Position numbers and translations under genes: made by a program
The notes under the pieces: model-generated
What the model was told of the DNA's origin: nothing
The model's input: only the letters and a program-made list of their open reading frames with translations
The model's database searches: none
Part shown: one piece after another, positions 16,274 through 25,662 of the stretch
Numbering within the stretch: position 1 is the first letter of the stretch
Layout of the letters: each line of letters begins with the position of its first letter
Assembly: GCA_018383195.1 (NCBI GenBank)
Contig: JAGZOP010000006.1
Span: 26,294-90,293, forward strand
Length of the DNA: 64,000 bases
Direction of reading: 5' to 3'
DNA from: Clostridiaceae bacterium
Lineage (GTDB): Bacteria; Bacillota; Clostridia; Oscillospirales; Butyricicoccaceae

Positions 16274-17098
16274 TCAGAATGGAATCCCATTCTCGGCAAC
16301 AATCGGTGCAAGCTCTGTTTGGTCCCCATACAGATCGTTTCGGGAAAGCAAATATTGTTTTAATTCTTCGCGATCTCGAAAATAAGTCGCCTGAAACGGG
16401 TCTAAATTGCTGTATTTCTCAACAAACATCAGACCATTCTCCATCTCAGCCAGTACACCGGTATGTCCTACAAATCTGACCCGATCTTCCAGTGCATGCA
16501 GATAAACACAAACCAAAGAAACTCTGTCCGCAGCAAGATGAATCCCTCTCTCCTGCCATGCCTCTTGAATTTTCTCCTCGTGCTCTTCTATAGACGCAGT
16601 TCCCTCTACGGATACCTGTTGAAATAACGTAATAAAATCAGAACGTTCCTGCACGCTCATCTGCAATTCCGGAACCGTATCAATGGCTTCAATATCAAAC
16701 ATCAGCCATACATCTGTATCCGAACCGTTTTTTGCCGTTGTGATCTGATCTTTTAATAATGAAAATGCGGTCAGGCGGCAATTTAACCACTGAAGATACG
16801 CATAATTTTCTGCCGTATCGTCCAATGAAAGCGTGCTGTAATCCATTCCATCTTTCGGAAGCGGCTGAAATCCTTCTTTAAATTCGTATGAGCGCGAAAT
16901 TTCATTAAAATCTTCAGCCCAAGCGAATACTGTTTCAATCTGCTGCCGATACAGACCACTACTTTCCAAAACAGCAGCAACCTCAGTACGCGATGCTTCA
17001 TCAGCTAAATTGGAATATGCAGCGCTTTGCCTGTCAATTTTAGAACCGCCATTTCCGATTAGACTCAGCATAAGCACCATTGCAATCATCTTATTCAT
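16274..17098 (-). CDS. Exported protein, possibly DUF4300-like
   Basis: A 274-residue protein with an N-terminal hydrophobic signal (MNKMIAMVLMLSLIGNGG) but no lipobox Cys, so it is probably secreted or membrane-anchored by the signal. The mature part begins AAYSNLADEASRTEVAAVLESSGL and continues with a FFAWAEDFNE-like helix; this opening resembles the DUF4300 family of secreted Firmicute proteins. No catalytic motif is recognised. It is monocistronic, convergent with gatB. The family call is from memory of the motif and is moderate. Confidence 0.6.
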   Translation of the reverse strand: MNKMIAMVLMLSLIGNGGSKIDRQSAAYSNLADEASRTEVAAVLESSGLYRQQIETVFAWAEDFNEISRSYEFKEGFQPLPKDGMDYSTLSLDDTAENYAYLQWLNCRLTAFSLLKDQITTAKNGSDTDVWLMFDIEAIDTVPELQMSVQERSDFITLFQQVSVEGTASIEEHEEKIQEAWQERGIHLAADRVSLVCVYLHALEDRVRFVGHTGVLAEMENGLMFVEKYSNLDPFQATYFRDREELKQYLLSRNDLYGDQTELAPIVAENGIPF

Positions 17099-17545
17099 TT
17101 TACATTCTCCCTTTTGAGCAAAAAGCTGCGCTTTATGCTGTCTTTTTTAGATCGCTCTTGCCAGCAGATTGAATATATCAGATAAGCAATCCAAATTCAA
17201 GATACAATATGGAGATTTTTTCTGAGCAGGACATTTATCATCGCTATTCCTTTGTGGAAGGCAGATATCAATCAACGATCATTTTGGAATAGAAACTCAA
17301 CTGGTTATGTATCGGCGATGACCTTGGAAAGACCATGCCATCTATCCCTTGGAGGAAAAATAAATAAGGACAAGCAAAAAAACAGCCCTGCTGAATTTTG
17401 TCGTTCAGCAGGGCTGTTTTACTTGTCCTTTGTAATCATTCTTGTGAATACTGAATTAAATACAATTTAGTATCAAACCAGTATCAGCAGGCAAAGTGAC
17501 AGGCAAAAAAGCCTGTATTTATGCGGGTTTCGGAGGGTTCCGAAA
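17099..17545. other. Intergenic region with a terminator and a possible decayed ORF
   Basis: A strong bidirectional hairpin (AAAACAGCCCTGCTGAA/TTCAGCAGGGCTGTTTT, 17379-17420) is the main feature. Upstream on the plus strand, a frame from the ATG at 17209 runs 27 codons to a TAG at 17290 and stays open after it to a TAA at 17365; this could be a small gene relic but matches nothing I know. The 120 bp before guaA's stop contain a short AGGC/GCCT hairpin that may end guaA transcription. Confidence 0.35.
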
Positions 17546-18850
17546 TTATTCCCACTCAATGGTGCCGACCGGCTTCGGCGTCATATCGTACAGCACACGG
17601 TTTACGCCTACAACTTCATGCGTAATGCGGTCGGTGATCTTCTTCAGAATCGCCCAGTCGATTTCTTCAATGGTTGCAGTCATTGCGTCAACCGTATTCA
17701 CGGCACGAATGATAACCGGATACTCAAACGAACGCGCATTATCACGCACACCAACCGACTTAAAGTCCGGTACAATGGTGAAATACTGCCATACCTTTCC
17801 TGCCAGACCGTTCTTTGCGAACTCCTCACGCAGGATTGCGTCCGATTCACGAACTGCTTCCAAGCGCTCACGGGTGATCGCACCCAAACAGCGCACGCCC
17901 AGACCGGGACCCGGGAACGGCTGACGGTAAACCATGCTGTCCGGCAGACCCAGTGCAACACCGCAGGCACGTACTTCATCCTTAAACAGCATCTTAAGCG
18001 GCTCAACCAACTCAAACTGCAAATCGTCCGGCAGACCGCCAACATTATGATGCGACTTAACCACCTTTGCGGTCTTGGTACCGCTCTCAACGATATCGGG
18101 ATAAATGGTGCCCTGTGCCAAGAAGTCAATGCCGTCGAGCTTGCGCGCTTCTTCTTCAAAAACACGGATAAACTCTGCACCGATAATCTTGCGCTTGGTT
18201 TCCGGATCGGTTACGTTCTCTAACTTTGTGAGGAATCGCTCGGTTGCGTCTACATATACCAGATTTGCATTCAGCTCCTTGCCGAATACCTGCACCACCT
18301 GCTCAGGCTCGCCCTTACGCAGCAGACCGTGGTTAACATGCACACAGGTGAGCTGATTGCCGATTGCCTTGAGCAACAGTGCTGCTACAACCGAGGAGTC
18401 TACACCACCCGAAAGCGCCAGCAATACCTTGCGATCCCCTACTTGACGGCGCACGAGTTCCACCTGATCGGCAATGAAGTTCTCCATATTCCAGTTGCGC
18501 TCTGCCTTACAGGTATCAAAAATAAATGCAGACAGCGCTGCATGACGTGCTGCTTCATCCTCCGGCCAAGCCGCAAGATCCGCTGCCCTTTTTCCTGCAT
18601 GATCCACAGACAACAGCGGCAGACCGCTTTCATAAACCGCTTCAGATGCGTCGATGGTCACGCCATCTACCACACGATTGGGACCGCCATTGAGAATGAC
18701 ACCCTTTACGCCCGGAAGTGCTGCCAACTCGGCTGCGGTAATATCATGGGGATGGATCTCGCTGTAAACACCAAGTGCGCGGATATCGCGCGCAATCAGG
18801 GTATTTTCCTCGCTTCCGAGGTCGAGAATCACAATCATATCCTGCTGCAT
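17546..18850 (-). CDS. guaA: GMP synthetase with a collapsed glutaminase domain
   Basis: A 434-residue GuaA, about 80 shorter than the usual 510-525. The ATP pyrophosphatase domain (LLALSGGVDSSVVAALLL) and the C-terminal dimerisation domain (PFPGPGLGVRCLGAIT, KPVGTIEWE) are complete and should convert XMP to GMP. The N-terminal class I amidotransferase domain starts normally (MIVILDLGSEENTLIARDIR, VILNGGPNRVV) but at the place of the nucleophile motif GICYG it reads LLSVDHAG. The following segment, including the SHGD and QFHPE parts with the catalytic His and Glu, is deleted; it rejoins at FIFDTCKAERNWNMENFI. The enzyme should need free ammonia. The start at 18850 has AGGAGG 7 bases upstream. 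Confidence 0.93.
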   Translation of the reverse strand: MQQDMIVILDLGSEENTLIARDIRALGVYSEIHPHDITAAELAALPGVKGVILNGGPNRVVDGVTIDASEAVYESGLPLLSVDHAGKRAADLAAWPEDEAARHAALSAFIFDTCKAERNWNMENFIADQVELVRRQVGDRKVLLALSGGVDSSVVAALLLKAIGNQLTCVHVNHGLLRKGEPEQVVQVFGKELNANLVYVDATERFLTKLENVTDPETKRKIIGAEFIRVFEEEARKLDGIDFLAQGTIYPDIVESGTKTAKVVKSHHNVGGLPDDLQFELVEPLKMLFKDEVRACGVALGLPDSMVYRQPFPGPGLGVRCLGAITRERLEAVRESDAILREEFAKNGLAGKVWQYFTIVPDFKSVGVRDNARSFEYPVIIRAVNTVDAMTATIEEIDWAILKKITDRITHEVVGVNRVLYDMTPKPVGTIEWE

Positions 18851-19129
18851 AGAAGTCCTCCTAATTTTCCAAGGGAGTGGTATTGCTACCATCCTGTCGT
18901 TTATTCTCTATCCTTTTATTTTCGTGGAAAATCGTCGGCTTGTCAAGGGATTTTCTCGATAAAAACCAACGAAAAATATCCATCCTGCCCTGTAATCGAC
19001 TTCCTGTTTTCCAACCTTCTGACTACGCTCCAGCATTTTGGTTCTGCACTGCGCATCATCCCTGCATACAGCGCACTAATATCAGGAAATCCGCTGATGA
19101 CGAAACCCGTTTCCCGCGGTATGCTGCAA

Positions 19130-19774
19130 TCATTTCAGCAATTTTCGCATTTGCTCTTCACTTGCCAGAACAACAAGGTTTTCTTCTCCAGTGAACGCAT
19201 AGTCCGGATGCGGGTTCGGAATCAGTTTCTCCCCCTCTTTGATAGCAAGGATATTAATTCCATGCTTTGTGCGAACATTCAATGCCAAAATAGACTTTCC
19301 TACCCATTCATGCGGAGTTGCAATTTCATAAATTGAATATTCCTCATTCAGACGCACAAAATCAAAAATACTGTCATTGGAATGCAGTTCTGCCAGATGG
19401 CACGCCAGCATCTGCTCCGGATATGCAACTTCATCTGCACCATTGCGCAGCAAAAATTTTGCATGTACATCCCGATTTGCGCGTGCAAGCACATAGCGTG
19501 CGCCATAATCCTTCAGCAGCGCTGTGATTTCAAGCGAATTCTGAAAGTTATCGCCAATCGCAACCACGCACAAATCAAAATTACGCACGCCGAGAGATGC
19601 AATCAGCGCTTCCTTTGTACAGTCGCCAATTTCCGCACTGGTGACGATCTGCGCGATTTCATTTACACGTTCCTCGGAAATGTCAATTGCCATCACTTCG
19701 TTTCCGAGTTCCACCATTTTCTTGATAAAGCAGGTGCCAAAGCGCCCCAAGCCAATCACCAAAACCGATTTCAT
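19130..19774 (-). CDS. ktrA: Potassium uptake regulatory subunit KtrA/TrkA
   Basis: A 214-residue cytoplasmic RCK protein that gates the K+ channel-like subunit encoded just upstream. SVLVIGLGRFGTCF is the Rossmann Gly-x-Gly-x-x-Gly, MAIDISEERV ends strand 2 with the acidic ribose-binding residue, and VVAIGDNFQNSLEIT is the typical RCK_N motif; an RCK_C domain follows from about residue 135 (NEEYSIYEIATPHEWVGKSI). The ligand is NAD(H), ATP/ADP or, for RCK_C, c-di-AMP in relatives. The start at 19774 has GGAGGG upstream and lies 11 bp after the ktrB stop, so the two are cotranscribed. Confidence 0.93.
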   Translation of the reverse strand: MKSVLVIGLGRFGTCFIKKMVELGNEVMAIDISEERVNEIAQIVTSAEIGDCTKEALIASLGVRNFDLCVVAIGDNFQNSLEITALLKDYGARYVLARANRDVHAKFLLRNGADEVAYPEQMLACHLAELHSNDSIFDFVRLNEEYSIYEIATPHEWVGKSILALNVRTKHGINILAIKEGEKLIPNPHPDYAFTGEENLVVLASEEQMRKLLK

Positions 19775-19785
19775 AATACCCTCCA

Positions 19786-21132
19786 TTATCCGACCGCAAT
19801 TTTTTCAAGCGGCATGCGGGACAGGCTGTGCATCTGGTTCTCTACAATCGCATAGAGCAGCGTCAAGCATCCCACACGGCCAAAAAACATCAAAAACATT
19901 AAAATAACATGCGAAGCCGCCCCAAGAGTCGGCGTTACGCCAAGGGTCAAACCAACAGTTGCAACTGCCGATGCCGTTTCAAACATCGCAGACATCATTG
20001 GGATTCCATCCATATGGCTGAGTGCCATTGCCCCTGAAAAGCAAAGTACAAAATAGCTCGCAGCAATCGTCACTGCGCTTTTGAGGATTCCGCTGTCAAC
20101 CCGTCTGCCGAAACACTCCAGTTCGTTCTCCCGCCGCAGAGATGCACGCACACACAGCAGCAGCACAACAGCGGTTGTTGTTTTAATGCCGCCTGCGGTC
20201 GAACCAGGGGACCCGCCAATCAGCATCAGCAAAATCATCAGCATTTGGCTGCTCGGCGCCAGACTGTCCAATCCCACCGAATTAAAGCCTGCGGTACGGG
20301 TTGTCACCGACTGGAACAGTGCCGCCAGCGCCTGTGTCCCGCGTCCAAGTGCGCGATCTCCCAGACTCCCATGCTGAAATACAAAAATCAATGCTGCCGG
20401 CACAAAAATCAAAAATGCTGTCGCGAGCAGCACAATCTTGGTCTGCAAGGAAAAATGCTTTTTGTCGCGCCGGTGCAGCCATAAATTCTCCCATACAAAG
20501 AATCCCAGTCCGCCGAATACAATCAAAGCCATAATCGTCAGGTTGACCACGATGTCACCGGTAAACGCAGTCAAGGAAGAAAACTCCCCGCTATATGTGC
20601 CCATCAGGTCAAATCCTGCGTTGCAAAACGCCGAAATCGAATGGAACACCCCATACCAAAGCCCTTTTGCCAAGCCGAAAATGGGGATAAAACGTGCTGC
20701 GAGCAGCACTGCGCCAAGAAGCTCCACCGCGATTGTTGCCGTAAAAACGAAGCGCGTCAACCGCACAATCCCGCCCATCTGCGGCGCTGCAATGGACTCC
20801 TGCATGAGCGAACGCGATTTCAGCCCAATTTTACGCCCGGAAACCACAGATACCATAATCGCCATGGTGATAAATCCCATACCGCCAACTTGAATCAGCG
20901 CAAGCAGTACCACATGTCCAAATGCGGACCAATACGTTGCAGTATCAAATACCACCAGTCCGGTGACGCAGGTCGCCGATGTCGCGGTAAATAACGCATC
21001 CAAAAACGGGGTAAATGTCCCTGCCTGTGACGAAACCGGCAGGCTGAGCAGCAGCGCCCCGCATAAAATAATGAGCAGATATCCGCACACAATAATTTTG
21101 GTTGCCGTCAGCCGCCCCCAAAATGCCTTCAT
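19786..21132 (-). CDS. ktrB: Potassium uptake membrane subunit KtrB/TrkH family
   Basis: A 448-residue membrane protein with four M1-P-M2 repeats, the K+/Na+ symport channel of the Ktr system. Each pore loop shows its selectivity-filter Gly: SATCVTGL, SISAFCNAGFD, SVTTRTAGFN and SAVATVGLT. The gene is directly upstream of ktrA. A ribosome site AGGAGG (complement of CCTCCTT near 21136) precedes the ATG. Ktr functions in osmoadaptation; regulation is probably through ktrA and c-di-AMP rather than transcription, as no riboswitch is visible in the 145 bp upstream. A hairpin of AGGCTGT type (21211-21241) there terminates the next gene's neighbourhood. Confidence 0.93.
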   Translation of the reverse strand: MKAFWGRLTATKIIVCGYLLIILCGALLLSLPVSSQAGTFTPFLDALFTATSATCVTGLVVFDTATYWSAFGHVVLLALIQVGGMGFITMAIMVSVVSGRKIGLKSRSLMQESIAAPQMGGIVRLTRFVFTATIAVELLGAVLLAARFIPIFGLAKGLWYGVFHSISAFCNAGFDLMGTYSGEFSSLTAFTGDIVVNLTIMALIVFGGLGFFVWENLWLHRRDKKHFSLQTKIVLLATAFLIFVPAALIFVFQHGSLGDRALGRGTQALAALFQSVTTRTAGFNSVGLDSLAPSSQMLMILLMLIGGSPGSTAGGIKTTTAVVLLLCVRASLRRENELECFGRRVDSGILKSAVTIAASYFVLCFSGAMALSHMDGIPMMSAMFETASAVATVGLTLGVTPTLGAASHVILMFLMFFGRVGCLTLLYAIVENQMHSLSRMPLEKIAVG

Positions 21133-21208
21133 CTTTGTCCTCCTTCTCTGACCGAGAAATTCTCAGTCCGTGCCGCACCATCTCGGTTCCTGCACTGTTT
21201 CTATTATA

Positions 21209-21243
21209 ACAGGCTGTCTCCCAAAAAGAAAGACAGCCTGTGA
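21209..21243 (-). terminator. Terminator of the MBOAT/DHHW operon or upstream of ktrB
   Basis: ACAGGCTGTCT pairs with AGACAGCCTGT around CCCAAAAAGAA at 21209-21242. Its T-richer flank (TCTATTATA) lies on the side of the minus-strand exit, so it could end the transcript of the operon whose last gene stops at 21278. Confidence 0.6.
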
Positions 21244-21277
21244 CCGGTTCGAAAAACCCGCATGCCTTCCGCAACCT

Positions 21278-22456
21278 TCATCGATATTTTCCGTTGTGCT
21301 CCACCTGATTATAGGACATATTATCGCGCACAGCAATGACAATATCCGGCTGATAATAATCAATATACTCCCACAGCGTCATGGCGTCGTAATGCCGAAA
21401 ATCCAGTGAGCGAAACTCTCCGCATGAAGCATAGATCAATCCTTCAAGCGGATTGGTAAAGGAATCCCCAAACATCAGTACCCGCGGCAAATCTTCCCGT
21501 CCGGTCCGGATGATGGTTTCCCCCATATCGCCGCCCATATAACCTGCATAGGTGGAAACCACCGGATCAGGCTGTGCGAACGTATTCGTCGGCACACTGA
21601 CATGGTAATCCTCGCGCGTGAACGGCACCGGCTCTGTCGGTTCAGCCCAAACCAGATGTTCTTTCCGCGGCTGTAAATTACAGATCCGGCGGCTGTACGA
21701 ACCAAAAAACTCCTGCGGCTCGGTGTGGAATGTCAATTCCTCATCCGCATAAATCCGGAGCGGTGTATCCAGCCTTTCATTGATTGCCTGCATCATCGTG
21801 CGATAGGTCAGCAGCACGCCGTCATAATTATAGTGGTTATCCAGTGCTGAATAATAGGCTTTGGCATCCCCGGTTTCATCAAACACCGTGCGCATATTCA
21901 CTGCGACTGCATTCGTTTCCGCCAATGCACCAAAGACACGTTCTTCGCAATAATCCACAAGCGAACGTCCAATAGACAGATATTCCGGATACTCATCATA
22001 GTAAACATAGCGCTGTCCCGGCACCCCAACATAGCAGAACACTCCTCCGGACTCCTCCACATGCTCTGCAAGTGCTTTCAGCTCCCGTGTCTTTTCATCC
22101 ATCCGCGCTGCCTGCTCCTGCGGGTCGTATGCTTCAGGCGTCGCCATAATGAGCAGCGCGCCGCTGTCCGTCTCAATGATATTGTTGACTTCAACCTTGG
22201 GCAGCGCGCGCTGAATCCGGGCATAGGTTTTGAGCATCGTATTGCGTCCCACAATATGGTCGCCCAGATAGGCATCCCAATCCGCAAAATACTGTCCGGA
22301 AAGGATACTTTCCCGCGTCGCCACCGGTTTCTTTGCAAGCGCGCGGTTTTCAAAATAAGAAACGGTCTTTTCCGGCATCACAAAGGTCAGAATTGGTGCC
22401 GCAGCCATTACCAAGCCAAAAAGCACAAGAAGAAGGCGATTCCAAACTTTTCGCAT
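21278..22456 (-). CDS. DHHW-motif/AlgJ-DltD-like O-acylation protein
   Basis: A 392-residue membrane-anchored extracytoplasmic protein. One N-terminal helix (about residues 8-26) is followed by an SGNH-hydrolase-like domain: the family's DHHW box appears as LDNHYN (about residue 205), and MFGDSFTNP near the end is the GDS motif. Such proteins (DltD, AlgJ/AlgX-like) work with an MBOAT acyltransferase to transfer acetyl or other acyl groups onto exopolysaccharide, teichoic acid or peptidoglycan. The MBOAT gene lies 12 bp upstream, so the pair forms one envelope O-acylation system. The acceptor is unknown. Confidence 0.87.
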   Translation of the reverse strand: MRKVWNRLLLVLFGLVMAAAPILTFVMPEKTVSYFENRALAKKPVATRESILSGQYFADWDAYLGDHIVGRNTMLKTYARIQRALPKVEVNNIIETDSGALLIMATPEAYDPQEQAARMDEKTRELKALAEHVEESGGVFCYVGVPGQRYVYYDEYPEYLSIGRSLVDYCEERVFGALAETNAVAVNMRTVFDETGDAKAYYSALDNHYNYDGVLLTYRTMMQAINERLDTPLRIYADEELTFHTEPQEFFGSYSRRICNLQPRKEHLVWAEPTEPVPFTREDYHVSVPTNTFAQPDPVVSTYAGYMGGDMGETIIRTGREDLPRVLMFGDSFTNPLEGLIYASCGEFRSLDFRHYDAMTLWEYIDYYQPDIVIAVRDNMSYNQVEHNGKYR

Positions 22457-22468
22457 GTTCTCCCCTCC

Positions 22469-23857
22469 TCAAAAGCGAAAATAAATGAACGGATTGAACG
22501 AGGAACTGATGAGCCACACAACCGACAGCCCGAATACCGCAAATGCCCACAAGTTCGCGCCCAATGTCATCAGACCGCCGCGCACTCGTTCCCGCGCCGC
22601 AAGCCACTTTGCAATCGGCAAGCTCGCGACACATGCTGCAATCAGTTCAAATCCGTATTGATTCACGCAGTAAAGCGTCAGACGATGCAGCCCCTCAGCA
22701 GGTGTGAACATTGCTTTCAGATACCATGCAATCTGCGGCAACGATCCTGCGCGGAACAGAACCCAACCAATCACGACCAACACGAAAGCATACGCCCAAC
22801 GCAGCACACTCGGCATCTTTTCTAAAACCCTTCCAAACACGAACTTTTCCAACAGCAGCAGTACGCCAAAATACAGTCCCCACAGCATAAAGTTCCATGC
22901 CGCGCCGTGCCAGATGCCTGTCAGCAGCCAGACAATCAAGATGTTTCCCATCCAGCGCATCTTGCTGCACCGGTTTCCACCCAACGGGATATAGACATAA
23001 TCGCGAAACCACGTGGACAACGAAATATGCCAGCGCCTCCAAAATTCAGTAATCGATCGTGAAATATACGGATAATTGAAGTTCTCGAGAAAATGGAATC
23101 CCAGAACGCGGCCCAATCCAATCGCCATATCCGAATATCCGGAAAAGTCAAAATAAATCTGCATGGTATAGGCAACCGCACCCAACCATGCGAGATCCCA
23201 GGTCAGCTCCCCCGCTCCAAGTCCAAACGCACGGTCTGCAACCTGTCCCATCGCATTTGACAGCAGCATTTTCTTGCCCAACCCGAGCATAAACCGGCGC
23301 ACACCAGCAGCCGCTTCATCAAGAGACTCCTGCCGCCGGCTAATTTCCTGAGCAACCGTTTGATACCGCACAATCGGGCCGGCAATCAGCTGCGGAAAAA
23401 GCGCGACATACAGCGCCACATGCAGCGGGTTTTTCTGCACCGGCGCATCCCCGCGCGCCACATCAATGACATAGCTCAAGCCTTGGAATGTAAAAAACGA
23501 AATACCAATCGGCAATACAATCTCCGGCATCGGAATCCGGCATCCGAAGATGCTGTTTGCCGTAGACAGCAGCAGTCCGGTATATTTATAGTAAATCAGC
23601 AATCCCAAACCGGCAATACAGGCTGCGGTGCAAGCCAGTTTGGGGCGCCGCACTGCAGCAAGACCGCACAGATAATTCACGCCGATGGAAAGCAGCATCA
23701 CGCCGACAAAGACCGGCTCCCCCCATGCGTAAAACATCAGGCTGAATAGCAGCAGCACATTGTTTCGCGTTTCACGCCATCGGGCAGGGATGCAAAAATA
23801 AACCGCGAATAACGCGGGTAAAAAAGCAAACAGAAAAATCGAACTGCTAAAAGACAT
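22469..23857 (-). CDS. MBOAT family O-acyltransferase, AlgI-like
   Basis: A 462-residue polytopic membrane acyltransferase. ISFFTFQGLSYVIDV, FPQLIAGPIVRY, and ITEFWRRWHISLSTWFRDYVYIPLGGNR are the standard AlgI/DltB/PatA motifs; the catalytic His lies in GIWHGAAWNFMLWGLYFG. It moves an acyl group (commonly acetyl) across the membrane for the DHHW partner encoded downstream. I set the start at 23857 (MSFSSSIFLFAFLP, GGTGGAG upstream); the longer frame adds 28 residues without conservation and begins inside the terminator side of groEL. Confidence 0.93.
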   Translation of the reverse strand: MSFSSSIFLFAFLPALFAVYFCIPARWRETRNNVLLLFSLMFYAWGEPVFVGVMLLSIGVNYLCGLAAVRRPKLACTAACIAGLGLLIYYKYTGLLLSTANSIFGCRIPMPEIVLPIGISFFTFQGLSYVIDVARGDAPVQKNPLHVALYVALFPQLIAGPIVRYQTVAQEISRRQESLDEAAAGVRRFMLGLGKKMLLSNAMGQVADRAFGLGAGELTWDLAWLGAVAYTMQIYFDFSGYSDMAIGLGRVLGFHFLENFNYPYISRSITEFWRRWHISLSTWFRDYVYIPLGGNRCSKMRWMGNILIVWLLTGIWHGAAWNFMLWGLYFGVLLLLEKFVFGRVLEKMPSVLRWAYAFVLVVIGWVLFRAGSLPQIAWYLKAMFTPAEGLHRLTLYCVNQYGFELIAACVASLPIAKWLAARERVRGGLMTLGANLWAFAVFGLSVVWLISSSFNPFIYFRF

Positions 23858-23943
23858 GGAACTCCACCATTCCTGTAAAAACTGCATCATAACAAAAAAT
23901 ATGAGCACCGATATTATACAGGAAATCGTTTCAGAAAGCAAAT

Positions 23944-23982
23944 CAAAAAGGGAGATTGGTCGATACCAATCTCCCTTTTTTC
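23944..23982 (-). terminator. Terminator of groESL
   Basis: AAAAAGGGAGATTGGT pairs perfectly with ACCAATCTCCCTTTTT around CGAT. It lies 19 bp past the groEL stop and has T-runs on both sides. Confidence 0.9.
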
Positions 23983-24000
23983 ATTCGGATTGCTTGGGAA

Positions 24001-25629
24001 TTAATACATGCCGCCCATGTCCGGAGCAGCCGGAGCAACCGGAGCCGCAGGCTCCTTCTTATCCGCTACAATGGACTCGGTGGTCAGAACCATGGAAGCA
24101 ACCGAAGCCGCATTCTGCAGAGCCGAACGGTTGACCTTGGTCGGGTCTACAATGCCAGTCTCGATCATGTTGCCGTAGGTTTCGTTGTATGCGTCGAAAC
24201 CATAGCCAACCTGACCCGCAGTCTTGATCTTCTCCAGAACAACCGCGCCGTCTACGCCGGCGTTTGCAGCGATCTGCTTGACCGGAGCCTCCAGACCACG
24301 CATGATGATCTTCACGCCGGTCTTTTCGTCACCGTCTACGGTATCGAGCAGCGCAGCAACCGCCGGAATTGCATTGACGTAAGCAGTGCCGCCGCCAGCA
24401 ACGATGCCCTCTTCTACTGCTGCACGAGTTGCGTTCAGTGCGTCCTCAATACGCAGCTTCATTTCCTTCATCTCGATTTCGGTTGCAGCGCCAACCTTGA
24501 TGACAGCAACGCCGCCAGCCAGCTTTGCCAGACGCTCCTGAAGCTTCTCACGGTCGAAATCAGAGGTGGTCTTTTCAATCGCAGCACGGATGGTGTTGAC
24601 GCGGCTCTTGATTGCCTCGGAATCGCCTGCGCCGTCTACGATGGTGGTGGTTTCCTTGTTTACCTTAACCTGACGTGCCTGACCCAGCATTGCGAGGGTA
24701 GCGTCCTTCAGCTCCAGACCAACTTCCTCGGAGATTACAGTACCGCCGGTCAGAACCGCGATATCCTGCAGCATCTCCTTGCGGCGGTCACCGAAGCCCG
24801 GCGCCTTGACTGCAACACAGGTGAAGGTGCCGCGCAGACGGTTTACGATCAGGGTGGACAGTGCCTCGCCCTCGATATCCTCTGCAACGATCAGCAGCTT
24901 ACGGCCGGACTTTACGATCTGCTCGAGCAGCGGCAGCAGATCCTGAATCACAGAAATCTTCTTGTCGGTGATGAGGATCATCGCGTCGTCCAGAACAGCT
25001 TCCATCTTCTCGGTATCGGTAACCATGTACGGGGTTACATAACCGCGGTCAAACTGCATGCCCTCTACAACCTCAGAATAGGTCTCTGCGGTCTTAGACT
25101 CCTCAACGGTGATAACGCCGTCGGTGGAAACCTTCTCCATTGCCTCTGCAATCAGAGTACCGATTTCCTCGTCGCCCGAAGAAACCGCAGCAACACGTGC
25201 GATATCCGCAGTGCCGTTTACCTTCTTGGAATTCTCCGCGATTGCCTTTACAGCGGTCTCAACAGCCTTGTTCATGCCCTTGCGCATTACCATCGGGTTT
25301 GCACCTGCTGCCAGGTTCTTGAGACCTTCGCCGACGAATGCCTGTGCGAGCAGAGTTGCAGTGGTGGTGCCGTCGCCTGCCAGATCGTTGGTCTTGGTTG
25401 CAACTTCCTTAACGAGCTGTGCGCCCATGTTCTCAAACGGGTCAGCCAGCTCGATGTCCTTTGCGATGGTCACGCCGTCGTTGGTGATCAGCGGAGCGCC
25501 GAACTTCTTATCGAGAACTACATTGCGGCCCTTGGGACCCAGGGTAACCTTTACGGTATCTGCAAGCTGGTCTACACCGCGCTGCAGGGACTTACGCGCT
25601 TCTTCGCCGAACAGAATCTGCTTAGCCAT
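24001..25629 (-). CDS. groEL: Chaperonin GroEL
   Basis: The 542-residue 60-kDa chaperonin of full length. MAKQILFGEEARKSLQRGVDQLADTVKVTLGPKGRNV is the typical N-terminus; DGTTTATLLAQA is the ATP-binding P-loop-like motif; the C-terminus ends in a short Pro/Ala-rich tail and GGMY rather than a pure GGM repeat. It forms the double-ring folding chamber in the cytoplasm with GroES, encoded 33 bp upstream. Expression is controlled by HrcA through the CIRCE element at 25987. Confidence 0.99.
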   Translation of the reverse strand: MAKQILFGEEARKSLQRGVDQLADTVKVTLGPKGRNVVLDKKFGAPLITNDGVTIAKDIELADPFENMGAQLVKEVATKTNDLAGDGTTTATLLAQAFVGEGLKNLAAGANPMVMRKGMNKAVETAVKAIAENSKKVNGTADIARVAAVSSGDEEIGTLIAEAMEKVSTDGVITVEESKTAETYSEVVEGMQFDRGYVTPYMVTDTEKMEAVLDDAMILITDKKISVIQDLLPLLEQIVKSGRKLLIVAEDIEGEALSTLIVNRLRGTFTCVAVKAPGFGDRRKEMLQDIAVLTGGTVISEEVGLELKDATLAMLGQARQVKVNKETTTIVDGAGDSEAIKSRVNTIRAAIEKTTSDFDREKLQERLAKLAGGVAVIKVGAATEIEMKEMKLRIEDALNATRAAVEEGIVAGGGTAYVNAIPAVAALLDTVDGDEKTGVKIIMRGLEAPVKQIAANAGVDGAVVLEKIKTAGQVGYGFDAYNETYGNMIETGIVDPTKVNRSALQNAASVASMVLTTESIVADKKEPAAPVAPAAPDMGGMY

Positions 25630-25662
25630 AACTATATTCCTCCAATAATCTCAGATAATTTC

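Noticed and set aside
17546..18850. GuaA shortening considered as a wrong start or frameshift
   Set aside because: Both ends of the glutaminase domain are present in one frame; the missing part is internal, so a start or frame error cannot explain it.
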